This document shows, in pieces, positions 49,135 to 57,184 of a stretch of 64,000 nucleotides of DNA; the first letter of the stretch is position 1; the number at the start of each line of letters is the position of its first letter. The notes below the pieces were generated by a model. The model saw only the letters and a program-made list of their open reading frames with translations, made no database searches and was not told the DNA's origin. Origin of the DNA: Moorella sp. E308F (GTDB lineage Bacteria; Bacillota; DSM-521; Neomoorellales; Neomoorellaceae); contig NZ_BJKN01000003.1 in the NCBI RefSeq assembly GCF_006538365.1, positions 329,965-393,964 on the forward strand, written 5' to 3'. The position numbers were made by a program, and so were the translations under genes.

Positions 49135-49950
49135 TTGCGGCGCATTGATTTCATGACCGTGATAGGAATTATTGCTGGAATCGGCCTTATGGGTGGAGCC
49201 CTGGTCCTGGGTGGTAACCTCAGGATCTTTTGGAGTGTCCCTTCCCTGATGGTGACGGTGGGGGGATCCTTTGCCGCCGTCCTGATTAATTTCAGCTTCC
49301 AGGATGTGAAAAACGTCTTTGCTACGGTAAAACAGGCCTTTACCACCGATCTCATGGAACCCGAGGAACTCATTGAGCTTTTTGGCGAGCTGGCCCGCAA
49401 GGCCCGGCGGGAAGGGCTGCTCGCTCTGGAGGATGATGCCAATCGGCTGGATGATCCCTTTTTCAGCAAGGGGATCCAGATGATGGTTGACGCCATGGAA
49501 CCGGAGATGATCCGGGAGATCCTGGAAACGGACATGGCCTATATGGCCCGCCGCCACGAGAACGGTCAGGCCATCTTTAAAACCTGGGGGAATCTCGCCC
49601 CGGCCTTTGGTATGATCGGTACCCTTATGGGCCTGGTGCAGATGCTGGCCAAACTGGATAAACCGGAGGCCCTGGGGCCCAGCATGGCCCTGGCCCTGAT
49701 CACCACCTTTTACGGCGCCATCATGGCATACATGATTTTCATCCCGCTGGCAGGCAAACTCAGCCTGCGCAGCGAGCAGGAGATGATGCTGCATCAGATG
49801 ATGCTGGAAGGTATCATCTCCATCCAGTCCGGCGTCAACCCGCGCATCCTGGAAGAGCGATTGCGTTCCTTCCTGCCAGCCAAACCCCGGCAGCGGCAGG
49901 CCAGTGCAGGGGAAATAACCCGGGAAGAAGTCACCGGCAGGCAAATTTAA
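49135..49950 (+). CDS. motA: Flagellar motor stator protein MotA
   Basis: 271 residues from TTG 49135 (ATG 49153 possible). Four membrane helices are visible, among them FMTVIGIIAGIGLMGGALVL, PSLMVTVGGSFAAVLINFSF and APAFGMIGTLMGLVQMLAKL, with GPSMALALITTFYGAIMAYM carrying the conserved proline region. The cytoplasmic loop with KARREGLLALEDDANRLDDP contacts FliG. With MotB it forms the ion-driven stator. Confidence 0.94.
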   Translation: MRRIDFMTVIGIIAGIGLMGGALVLGGNLRIFWSVPSLMVTVGGSFAAVLINFSFQDVKNVFATVKQAFTTDLMEPEELIELFGELARKARREGLLALEDDANRLDDPFFSKGIQMMVDAMEPEMIREILETDMAYMARRHENGQAIFKTWGNLAPAFGMIGTLMGLVQMLAKLDKPEALGPSMALALITTFYGAIMAYMIFIPLAGKLSLRSEQEMMLHQMMLEGIISIQSGVNPRILEERLRSFLPAKPRQRQASAGEITREEVTGRQI

Positions 49951-49977
49951 GAATATGAGGAAGGAACTGACCTGACC

Positions 49978-50706
49978 ATGGCCATCAAAAAGGAGCGAAA
50001 GAAGGTAGAAGAAGGCGCGCCGGCATGGATGACTACATACTCCGACCTCATGACCCAGCTAGTGGTCTTTTTCGTCCTCCTTTTTTCCTTTTCCGTTTTA
50101 AACCAGCAAAAATTCCAGCAGTTTATTGCTTCCTACCAGGGAATAGGGATTTTGGACGGGGGTGTGTCGCCTATCGTCGAAACGGAGCCGGCGCCCCTTG
50201 ATTACCCGCAGAATATTGATACGCCGGAGGCAGCTGCCGCTCTGGCCAGGGCCAGGGAGATGATGGAGACCTACCAGACGGTCAAAAACTTCCTAGCGGC
50301 CAGCGGCCTGGAGTCTATGGTTGAAGTGCGCTACGAGGAACAGGGCATTGCCCTGGACATCAAAGAGCGTATCCTCTTTGATTCCGGCAAGGCGGATTTA
50401 AAGCCCGAGGCTGCCAGGTTGCTGGACAAACTGGCGGAACTTTTAGTACGGATACCCAATGAGGTGCGCGTCGAAGGCCATACGGACAACCGTCCCATCC
50501 ATACCCTCCAGTTTCCTACCAACTGGGAGTTGTCCACAGCCCGGGCCGCCCGGGTGGTGCGCTATTTTATTGAGGAACATCATTTAAAACCGGAGCGTTT
50601 TGTAGCCGTAGGCTACGGTGAATACCGTCCCCTTTATCCCAACGACACTCCGGAGCATATGGCGGAAAACCGGCGCGTAGTATTGCTGATAGGGGCCACT
50701 CAGTAG
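49978..50706 (+). CDS. motB: Flagellar motor stator protein MotB
   Basis: 242 residues from ATG 49978. APAWMTTYSDLMTQLVVFFV is the single membrane helix with the ion-binding Asp in YSDLMTQL. The C-terminal OmpA-like peptidoglycan-binding domain reads DIKERILFDSGKADLKPEAA, VRVEGHTDNRPIHTLQFPTN, NWELSTARAARVVRYFIEEH and GYGEYRPLYPNDTPEHMAEN. It anchors the stator to the wall. Which ion is used is not evident from the motif alone. Confidence 0.94.
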   Translation: MAIKKERKKVEEGAPAWMTTYSDLMTQLVVFFVLLFSFSVLNQQKFQQFIASYQGIGILDGGVSPIVETEPAPLDYPQNIDTPEAAAALARAREMMETYQTVKNFLAASGLESMVEVRYEEQGIALDIKERILFDSGKADLKPEAARLLDKLAELLVRIPNEVRVEGHTDNRPIHTLQFPTNWELSTARAARVVRYFIEEHHLKPERFVAVGYGEYRPLYPNDTPEHMAENRRVVLLIGATQ

Positions 50707-50754
50707 CTCCGGTAAGATGCGGGACACAGCTGCAGTGAAGAAAGAGGTGGAGAA

Positions 50755-51219
50755 ATGCCCCCCAGAGACGAAGCAGAAAAAAAAGAGAAGCAGGGCCGGC
50801 CATGGTTAACCATTGCTTTGCTTCTGGTAATCCTCCTTTTGAGCGGGGGTTACTTTTACTACTTTTTTTTCGGCGGCAGCAAGGGCGTGACAGCAGCGGC
50901 ACCGGCCGGCAAACAGGCGTCGGTAATTATGCAGAAAATGAGCCTGGAGCCCATTGTTGTCAACCTGGCCGATCCGGGCCTGCGCCGCTACCTGCGGGCG
51001 AAGATTACCCTGGAGTATAGTGATGCAAGATTGACTACAGAACTCAATGAAAAACTCTACCGCATCCGCGATACCCTTATTTCGGTGCTGCGCAGCAAAA
51101 AGACCGATGACCTGCAAAATGAGGACGCCCTGAAGCGGGAACTTTTGACGGCCATTAATGCGCAGCTTATTGGCGGACAGGTTCAGGGTCTTTATTTTGA
51201 GGAATTTATCATCCAGTAG
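50755..51219 (+). CDS. fliL: Flagellar basal body-associated protein FliL
   Basis: 154 residues from ATG 50755 with AAGAGGTGGAG upstream. One membrane helix (WLTIALLLVILLLSGGYFYY) precedes the extracytoplasmic domain: MSLEPIVVNLADPGLRRYLR, AKITLEYSDARLTTELNEKL and YRIRDTLISVLRSKKTDDLQ, ending LYFEEFIIQ. FliL surrounds and stabilises the stators. The stop is 12 bases before fliN; the fliM gene normally found here is missing. Confidence 0.92.
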   Translation: MPPRDEAEKKEKQGRPWLTIALLLVILLLSGGYFYYFFFGGSKGVTAAAPAGKQASVIMQKMSLEPIVVNLADPGLRRYLRAKITLEYSDARLTTELNEKLYRIRDTLISVLRSKKTDDLQNEDALKRELLTAINAQLIGGQVQGLYFEEFIIQ

Positions 51220-51231
51220 GAGAGTCTGTTT

Positions 51232-51606
51232 ATGCCTTTGACGGACGAGGAGATCCAGAAACTTTTAGAGGCCATGGCTGCCGGCGAGGACCGGCCGCGC
51301 ATTGAAAAGGCCCGCTTTGCCCCCCTGCAGCCGGCCCCGGTAGCCAGGGTAAAGGCCAGCTTTGACCGCATCGCTGATGTTCCTTTACGCCTGGTGGCGG
51401 AACTGGGCCGGACGCGCCTGGCGGTTAAAGAGATCCTTGAGCTGAAGGAAGGGTCCGTTATCACCCTCAACAAGCTGGCCGGCGAGGCGGTGGAGGTCCG
51501 GGTCAATGGTATCCCGCTGGCCACGGGAGAGGTGGTGGTGATTAACGATGCCTTTGGCGTCAGGATCAACAACCTGGCAGACGTAAAGGAAGAAGGGCAG
51601 GACTAG
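51232..51606 (+). CDS. fliN: Flagellar motor switch protein FliN with FliM-like N-terminal tail
   Basis: 124 residues from ATG 51232 with GGAGAG upstream. Residues 50-115 are the SpoA domain: DVPLRLVAELGRTRLAVKEI, LKEGSVITLNKLAGEAVEVR and VNGIPLATGEVVVINDAFGV. The first 15 residues, MPLTDEEIQKLLEAM, resemble the CheY-P docking peptide usually at the front of FliM or FliY (LSQxEIDALL). No fliM gene accompanies it. FliN forms the bottom of the C-ring. Whether this protein alone receives the chemotaxis signal is an inference. Confidence 0.88.
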   Translation: MPLTDEEIQKLLEAMAAGEDRPRIEKARFAPLQPAPVARVKASFDRIADVPLRLVAELGRTRLAVKEILELKEGSVITLNKLAGEAVEVRVNGIPLATGEVVVINDAFGVRINNLADVKEEGQD

Positions 51607-51608
51607 GT

Positions 51609-52019
51609 ATGGATCGCGATTTTGTCCTGGCTTTGCTGCGGTTGGTAATCTTTTTACCCCTGGTCCTGGGCCTGGCCTATGCCACGGTCCGCTTGGGCCT
51701 GGGCCGGGCTGCGGGAAGGGCCGTGGGGCCGGGACAGCTGGAACTGGTTGAAAGACTCCCTTTAAACAGTAAAAGCGGCCTGGCGGTAGTCCGCTGCGGC
51801 GACAGGCATTTCCTGGTCGGCCTGGGGGAAGGCGCCCCGGTTTTACTGGCAGAGCTGCCTGATTACCCGACGGTGACAGCGACGGCGGGGGAAGTAGCGG
51901 TGTACCCCCTTCAGTCCCTGGTGGAAAAGGAAAAGGAAACTTTTAACCCACCGGGTCCAAGGGGATTATTAACCACATGGTTGTCAACCTGGCAGAGGTT
52001 CAGGGGCCATGGAGATTAA
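51609..52019 (+). CDS. fliO: Flagellar biosynthetic protein FliO
   Basis: 136 residues from ATG 51609, two bases after fliN. One N-terminal membrane helix ([20 protein letters not shown]) is followed by a small soluble domain: [40 protein letters not shown] and ELPDYPTV, the usual FliO pattern. FliO helps to assemble FliP. Sequence conservation is low, but the location between fliN and fliP is decisive. It overlaps fliP by 11 bases. Confidence 0.87.
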   Translation: MDRDFVLALLRLVIFLPLVLGLAYATVRLGLGRAAGRAVGPGQLELVERLPLNSKSGLAVVRCGDRHFLVGLGEGAPVLLAELPDYPTVTATAGEVAVYPLQSLVEKEKETFNPPGPRGLLTTWLSTWQRFRGHGD

Positions 52020-52671
52020 CAGTTTAATCCAGGCCACCGATCCCCGGCAGCTGGTGGATACCGTCAGAATCCTGGTCCTGCTGACGGTACTGGCCCTGGT
52101 GCCGGCCATCCTGCTGCTCATGACCTCTTTTACCCGGATTATCATTGTCCTGTCTTTCGTGCGCAGCGCCCTGGCCACCCAGCAAACACCGCCCAACCAG
52201 GTGCTGATCGGCCTGGCCCTGTTCTTGACCTTCTTTATCATGGCGCCGGTATATAACCAGGTCAAGACCCAGGCTATTGACCCGTACCTGGCCGGGCAGA
52301 TCACCCAGGAGCAGGCCCTGGCAGCCGGGGCCAAACCGGTGCGGGAATTCATGTACCGCCAAACGCGGGAAAAAGACCTGGCCTTATTTGTCCGTATGTC
52401 GGGCATGCCCCAGCCCCGCACCCGTGACGACGTGCCCATGCACGTCCTTATCCCGGCCTTTATCATCAGCGAGCTGAAGACAGCCTTCCAGATGGGCTTT
52501 TTGATCTACATCCCTTTTCTGATTATCGACCTGGTAATTGCCAGCACCCTGATGGCCATGGGTATGTTTATGGTACCGCCGGTGATGATCTCCTTACCCT
52601 TTAAACTCATGCTTTTTGTCCTGGTCGACGGCTGGTACCTGGTAGTAAAATCCCTGCTGGAGAGCTTTTAG
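52009..52671 (+). CDS. fliP: Flagellar export gate protein FliP
   Basis: 220 residues from ATG 52009. [60 protein letters not shown], and the C-terminal [20 protein letters not shown] with [20 protein letters not shown] are highly conserved FliP blocks. No N-terminal signal peptide is present, as in other Firmicutes. Five copies form the core of the export pore. Confidence 0.95.
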   Translation: MEINSLIQATDPRQLVDTVRILVLLTVLALVPAILLLMTSFTRIIIVLSFVRSALATQQTPPNQVLIGLALFLTFFIMAPVYNQVKTQAIDPYLAGQITQEQALAAGAKPVREFMYRQTREKDLALFVRMSGMPQPRTRDDVPMHVLIPAFIISELKTAFQMGFLIYIPFLIIDLVIASTLMAMGMFMVPPVMISLPFKLMLFVLVDGWYLVVKSLLESF

Positions 52672-52733
52672 GCCGCGCCGGCCCGGTCGGCCCGCCGGGC
52701 GTGGATTGAAGCAAACGGAACGGGGGGAGAAAA

Positions 52734-53003
52734 ATGACCCAGGAGTTTGTCATTCACCTGGCCCGGGAGGCCCTGACCACCGCCCTGCTGCTGGCGGCCC
52801 CGGCCCTGGGCTTGAGCCTGATCGTAGGGGTGGGGATCAGCATCCTCCAGGCCACCACCCAGATCCAGGAGCAGACCCTGACCTTTGTACCCAAGATTGT
52901 CGCCGTCATCCTGGGGATGCTTCTCCTGGGCTCGTGGATGCTCAATACTCTAATCCAGTTCACCACCGGGATCTTCGGCAACTTGGGAAGTTTAGTAAAG
53001 TAG
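52734..53003 (+). CDS. fliQ: Flagellar export gate protein FliQ
   Basis: 89 residues from ATG 52734 with GGGGGGAG upstream. Two membrane helices: FVIHLAREALTTALLLAAPA with LGLSLIVGVGISILQATTQI, and FVPKIVAVILGMLLLGSWML. The IQEQTLTFVPK loop is diagnostic. It packs around the FliP-FliR core. Confidence 0.94.
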   Translation: MTQEFVIHLAREALTTALLLAAPALGLSLIVGVGISILQATTQIQEQTLTFVPKIVAVILGMLLLGSWMLNTLIQFTTGIFGNLGSLVK

Positions 53004-53063
53004 GTGCCCGGGCGGTAAAAAAGCAGGAAACCAGGCCGTTAACTTTTAGAAGGATGGGAACCG

Positions 53064-53831
53064 ATGAGCTACCTAAACCAGGCAGAGTTTTTTTTCCTGG
53101 TCCTGGTGCGGGTCACATCATTTTTTGTGACAGCGCCTTTCTTTGGCATTCGCGGCGTCCCGGCCCTGGTGAAGGCCGGTCTGGGGCTGCTGGTAGCTAT
53201 GCTTCTGTTTCCTGTGCTGCCGGCCGGGCAGCCGGCCTTTACCAGCGCCGGGAACTATGCCCTGGCCGTCTTAAACGAGGCCTTGGCCGGTCTGGCCCTG
53301 GGCTACCTGGCCAACCTGATCTTCAGCGCCATCCAGGTGGCCGGGCAGCTCCTGGACCTTCATATGGGCCTGGGGATGGCCAGCCTCTTTGACCCTCAAA
53401 ATGCGGCTACAACTACCATAATGGGCCAGTTCTTTGCCATCCTGGGTTTGCTCCTGTTCTTCCAGCTGGACGGCCACCACACCCTGCTCCTGGCCCTGCA
53501 GGAAAGCTTCCGTCTCCTGCCCCTGGGGGGAGTGCATTTTGACGGTAATATCATCTGGACCGTGGTCAAGCTTTTTAGCGGTATGTTCAGCCTGGCGGTG
53601 CGCATCGCGGTCCCGGTAATCGTGGTTCTCCTCATTGCCGACCTGGCCTTAAGTTTAATTGCCAGGACGGTGCCCCAGCTGAATGTCTTTATCCTGGGAT
53701 TTCCTTTGAAAATAGGCCTGGGGCTCCTGGTCTTAATCGCCATTTTGCCTTTACTGGCAACAGTGTTTCGAAATCTTTTCAGCCAGATGGAACATGACCT
53801 GGCCCTGTTACTGCGGGGTTGGCTCCGTTGA
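53064..53831 (+). CDS. fliR: Flagellar export gate protein FliR
   Basis: 255 residues from ATG 53064 with AGAAGGATGG upstream. Hydrophobic throughout: FFLVLVRVTSFFVTAPFFGI, EALAGLALGYLANLIFSAIQ, AGQLLDLHMGLGMASLFDPQ and LNVFILGFPLKIGLGLLVLI. The order fliP-fliQ-fliR-flhB-flhA is conserved. FliR completes the helical pore. Its stop shares one base with the flhB start (TGATG). Confidence 0.94.
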   Translation: MSYLNQAEFFFLVLVRVTSFFVTAPFFGIRGVPALVKAGLGLLVAMLLFPVLPAGQPAFTSAGNYALAVLNEALAGLALGYLANLIFSAIQVAGQLLDLHMGLGMASLFDPQNAATTTIMGQFFAILGLLLFFQLDGHHTLLLALQESFRLLPLGGVHFDGNIIWTVVKLFSGMFSLAVRIAVPVIVVLLIADLALSLIARTVPQLNVFILGFPLKIGLGLLVLIAILPLLATVFRNLFSQMEHDLALLLRGWLR

Positions 53832-54907
53832 TGGAAGGCAAAATAGACCTGCAGCTCTTTGCTGAAGAAAAGACTGAGGAGGCTACGCCCCACCGCCTTC
53901 AGGAGGTGCGCCGCAAAGGCCAGGTTGCCCGGAGCAACGACCTGAGCGCCGCCCTGGTCCTTTTGGTGAGCATCATCTGTCTCTACTGGCGCCGGGAAGC
54001 CTTTTACCTGGAGATGGCCGGCCTTATGAGCAGTGCTTTTCAGGAGGGTTGGAAGCAGGAGCTGGATGGGGCAACCCTGATAGCCATCTTCAGCCACTTT
54101 GCTTTTAAGGTGGGCCTTCTCCTGGCTCCCCTGCTACTACTGGCGGCAGTTGTGGGCCTAGTGGCCAATTTTGCCCAGACGGGGTTCATTTTTTCCCTGG
54201 AACCCATAAGGCCGCGCCTGGAGAACCTGGACCCGGTGAAAGGGTTGCAGCGGTTCTTTTCCCGCCGCGCCCTCATGGAGCTGGTTAAGAGCCTGGGCAA
54301 GGTAGTAGTGGTAAGCCTGGTGGTCTGGACCCTGGTCAAGGGGCAGTTTAACCGGTTGTTGATGACCGTCGATATGAGCCTCCCGGCGGCCCTGGAACTG
54401 GTGGGCCAGCTCCTCTACCGGGTGGGGCTGGGAGCCCTGGCTGTATTTTTAAGCCTGGCGGCAGCCGACTACATCTTCCAGCGGCGCGAGTTTCAACGTA
54501 ATTTAAGAATGACCAGGCAGGAAGTAAAGGAAGAAATGAAGCAGATGGAAGGCGACCCCCTGGTCCGCTCGCGTCTGCGGGAGAAACAGAGGCGGCTCGC
54601 CCGGCACCGCATGATGCACGCCGTGCCTGAAGCCACCGTGGTTATTACCAACCCTATCCACTTAGCCGTGGCCCTGCGTTACCGGGAAACAGAAGGGGCG
54701 CCGCGGGTGGTGGCCAAAGGGGCAGGCAGCATAGCGGAGCGGATCAAGGCCGTAGCCCGCCGGCATAACATCCCCATCGTCGCCAACCCGCCGGTGGCCC
54801 GGGCCCTGTACCGCCAGGTGGAACTGGGGCAGGAAATCCCGGTGGCCCTCTACCAGGCGGTGGCGGAGATCCTGGCCCAGATCTACCGGCTGCGGGGGAG
54901 GATATAA
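53831..54907 (+). CDS. flhB: Flagellar export switch protein FlhB
   Basis: 358 residues from ATG 53831, sharing one base with the fliR stop. LFAEEKTEEATPHRLQEVRR begins the protein; four membrane helices follow up to about residue 220 (for example LGALAVFLSLAAADYIFQRR). The cytoplasmic domain holds the autocleavage site, which reads VVITNPIHLAVALRY: the usual NPTH tetrapeptide is NPIH here (codon ATC). Asn and Pro, which make the cleavage, and His are kept. FlhB cleavage switches export from hook to filament subunits under FliK control. Confidence 0.93.
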   Translation: MEGKIDLQLFAEEKTEEATPHRLQEVRRKGQVARSNDLSAALVLLVSIICLYWRREAFYLEMAGLMSSAFQEGWKQELDGATLIAIFSHFAFKVGLLLAPLLLLAAVVGLVANFAQTGFIFSLEPIRPRLENLDPVKGLQRFFSRRALMELVKSLGKVVVVSLVVWTLVKGQFNRLLMTVDMSLPAALELVGQLLYRVGLGALAVFLSLAAADYIFQRREFQRNLRMTRQEVKEEMKQMEGDPLVRSRLREKQRRLARHRMMHAVPEATVVITNPIHLAVALRYRETEGAPRVVAKGAGSIAERIKAVARRHNIPIVANPPVARALYRQVELGQEIPVALYQAVAEILAQIYRLRGRI

Positions 54908-54923
54908 AGAGCCATTTATGGAG

Positions 54924-55070
54924 GAGCCCCTCATGGTGGCTGACGCCTCCACGAGCGAACCATGAAAATGGAGGCTGAGGCAAAAGGCTGGAGGGTACAG
55001 GCGGAGGGCGACTTGGTTCGAGGCGTAAGTAAACTAATTTTGGGTGGGGATATGTCCCCACCAGAAGGCA
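54924..55070 (+). ncRNA. Truncated structured element C between flhB and flhA
   Basis: The front of the same kind of element as D: GAGCC, a hairpin TCATGG/CCATGA, CATGAAAAT, and a 41-base block (54986-55026) identical to 39121-39161 including GCGACTTGGTTCGAG. After GTAAACT the relation ends: neither the complementary 3' strand of the closing helix nor the central domain is present. Instead a GTGGGGATATGTCCCCAC hairpin lies at 55045-55062. It is a 5' fragment left by deletion. A reading frame that crosses it into flhA (from 54962) is not real; flhA has its own start at 55112. Confidence 0.65.
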
Positions 55071-55111
55071 CATTTTTGGCAGAACGCTATTTCCGGAGGA
55101 AAAACTGCTCT

Positions 55112-57184
55112 ATGGCAGCAAATACCGGCCTGCTGGGCGCCTTAAGGCGCCTCACCCCGTACAACGACATCCTGGTGGCGGCCCTGGTCCTGGGGGTAGT
55201 CATGCTTATCGTCATTCCCGTCAGCCCCCTGGTCATGGACATCCTGCTTATCATCAACCTGGGCGTCAGCATGGTTATCCTTCTGACAACCATGTTCGTC
55301 TCCCGGAGCCTTGACTTTTCCGTCTTTCCGTCCCTTTTGCTGGTGGTGACCCTGTTCCGCCTGTCCCTCAACATCTCTTCCACAAGGCTTATTTTAAGCC
55401 GGGCCGATGCCGGTCATGTTATCGAAACCTTCGGCAGCTTTGTCGTTCGGGGGAATTATATCGTCGGCTTTGTCATATTTCTTATCATTACCATCATCCA
55501 GTTTATCGTCATAACCAGCGGCGCCCAGCGGGTGGCCGAGGTGGCGGCCCGCTTTACCCTGGACGCCATGCCCGGCAAGCAGATGAGCATCGATGCTGAC
55601 CTCAATGCCGGCCTGTTAACGGAGGATGAAGCCCGGGCCAAACGGCGGGAACTGCAGCGGGAAGCCGACTTTTACGGTGCCATGGACGGCGCCAGCAAGT
55701 TCGTCCGGGGGGATGTCATTGCCGGCCTGATCATTACCGCCATTAACATCCTGGGGGGGCTGGCCATCGGTGTCTGGCAGCTGAAGATGCCCTTTATGGA
55801 AGCCCTGCATACCTATACCCGCCTGACCATTGGCGACGGCCTGGTTAGCCAGCTGCCGGCCCTCATGGTTTCCACCGGGACCGGCATCCTGGTGACCCGC
55901 TCCGGGGCTATGGACAATTTTGGCAGAGAGGTAATCGGCCAGCTAACGGGCTTTCCCCGTATTGCCGGTCTGGTGGCAGCCATCCTTTTCCTGATGGGCC
56001 TTTTGCCGGGGATGCCCCACCTGACCTTTTTTATAATGGCCGGCGGGGTGGGCTATGCCGCCTATGCCCTGGCCAGGGAGGAAAAGATGCAGGGCCAGCG
56101 CCGGCAGGAAGCGGTTGCCGCCCAGAAGGCTTCCCAGCGCCAGCCGGAGAATGTTTTGAGCTTTTTCCAGGTGGACCCCCTGGAAGTGGAAATCGGCTAC
56201 GGCCTGATTCCCCTGGCCGATGAAACAGAAGGTGGCGACCTGCTGGACCGCCTGGCGGCCGTGCGGCGCCAGTGTGCCACCGAGATGGGCATATACGTCA
56301 GGCCCATTCGCATCCGGGACAACCTGCAGCTGCCACCCCATGGCTATATCTTCAAACTGCGGGGCGTGGAAGCGGCCCGGGGAGAAATCCAGCCTGGCTA
56401 TCTTCTGGCCATGAATCCGGCCGGCAGCGACGGACCGCCGGGGGGCATACCTACCCGGGAACCCACCTTTGGCCTGCCGGCCTGGTGGGTACCGGCGACC
56501 AGGCGCCAGGAAGCGGAACTGGCCGGTTTCACCGTTGTCGACGCTACTACCGTCCTCATTACCCATTTGACGGAATTTATCAAAGCCCATGCCGCTGAAC
56601 TCATGGGCCGCCAGGAAACCAGGGAACTCCTGGATAAAATCAAGGAGAATCACCCGGCAGTAGTCGAGGAATTGGTGCCCAATCTCCTGTCGGTAGGTGA
56701 GATACAGAAAGTACTGGCCGGCCTGCTCCAGGAACAGGTGCCCATTCGTGACCTGGTTAGTATCCTGGAAGCCCTGGCCGACGCCGCCCGTACCAGCCGG
56801 GATCCGGATTACCTTCTCGGGGCGGCGCGCCAGGCCTTGAGCCGCACTATCAGCCGCCAGTATGCCCGGGAGGGTAAGCTCACGGCCATTACCCTCCACC
56901 CCCAGCTGGAGCAGAAGCTGGCGGAGGCCATCCAGCCCACCTCCCAGGGTAATTTCCCGGCCCTGACCCCGGAGGAGGGCCGGGAACTTTTGAACAGGCT
57001 GGGCCGGGCCGTGGAGAAAGCCGCCACCGGCGGCGTCCAGCCGGTGATCTTATGCTCGGCCAGGATCCGCCTGCCCCTGCGGCGGTTGCTCCAACGTTCT
57101 TTACCTTATGTCCCGGTCCTGGCTTATAACGAGCTGGAACCCAGCCTGGAAATTGAGGCCGTAGAGGCGGTGAATGTGGTGTGA
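55112..57184 (+). CDS. flhA: Flagellar export gate protein FlhA
   Basis: 690 residues from ATG 55112, with CGGAGGA ten bases upstream. Eight membrane helices in the first about 300 residues (DILVAALVLGVVMLIVIPVS and others), with the conserved LLLVVTLFRLSLNISSTRLI and the FHIPEP-type loop GAMDGASKFVRGDVIAGLII. The cytoplasmic half reads DPLEVEIGYGLIPLADETEG, FTVVDATTVLITHLTEFIKA and PVILCSARIRLPLRRLLQRS. FlhA receives chaperone-substrate complexes and couples the ion gradient to export. Its last four bases overlap flhF. Confidence 0.95.
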   Translation: MAANTGLLGALRRLTPYNDILVAALVLGVVMLIVIPVSPLVMDILLIINLGVSMVILLTTMFVSRSLDFSVFPSLLLVVTLFRLSLNISSTRLILSRADAGHVIETFGSFVVRGNYIVGFVIFLIITIIQFIVITSGAQRVAEVAARFTLDAMPGKQMSIDADLNAGLLTEDEARAKRRELQREADFYGAMDGASKFVRGDVIAGLIITAINILGGLAIGVWQLKMPFMEALHTYTRLTIGDGLVSQLPALMVSTGTGILVTRSGAMDNFGREVIGQLTGFPRIAGLVAAILFLMGLLPGMPHLTFFIMAGGVGYAAYALAREEKMQGQRRQEAVAAQKASQRQPENVLSFFQVDPLEVEIGYGLIPLADETEGGDLLDRLAAVRRQCATEMGIYVRPIRIRDNLQLPPHGYIFKLRGVEAARGEIQPGYLLAMNPAGSDGPPGGIPTREPTFGLPAWWVPATRRQEAELAGFTVVDATTVLITHLTEFIKAHAAELMGRQETRELLDKIKENHPAVVEELVPNLLSVGEIQKVLAGLLQEQVPIRDLVSILEALADAARTSRDPDYLLGAARQALSRTISRQYAREGKLTAITLHPQLEQKLAEAIQPTSQGNFPALTPEEGRELLNRLGRAVEKAATGGVQPVILCSARIRLPLRRLLQRSLPYVPVLAYNELEPSLEIEAVEAVNVV

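Noticed and set aside
52706-53392. Plus-strand frame of 228 codons over fliQ and fliR
   Set aside because: It is out of frame with two conserved membrane-protein genes and is rich in Gly, Pro and Arg, a typical GC-rich shadow.
54962-55111. Upstream extension of flhA through element C
   Set aside because: The extended peptide would be encoded by a structured element shared with non-coding element D, and a good ribosome binding site precedes ATG 55112.
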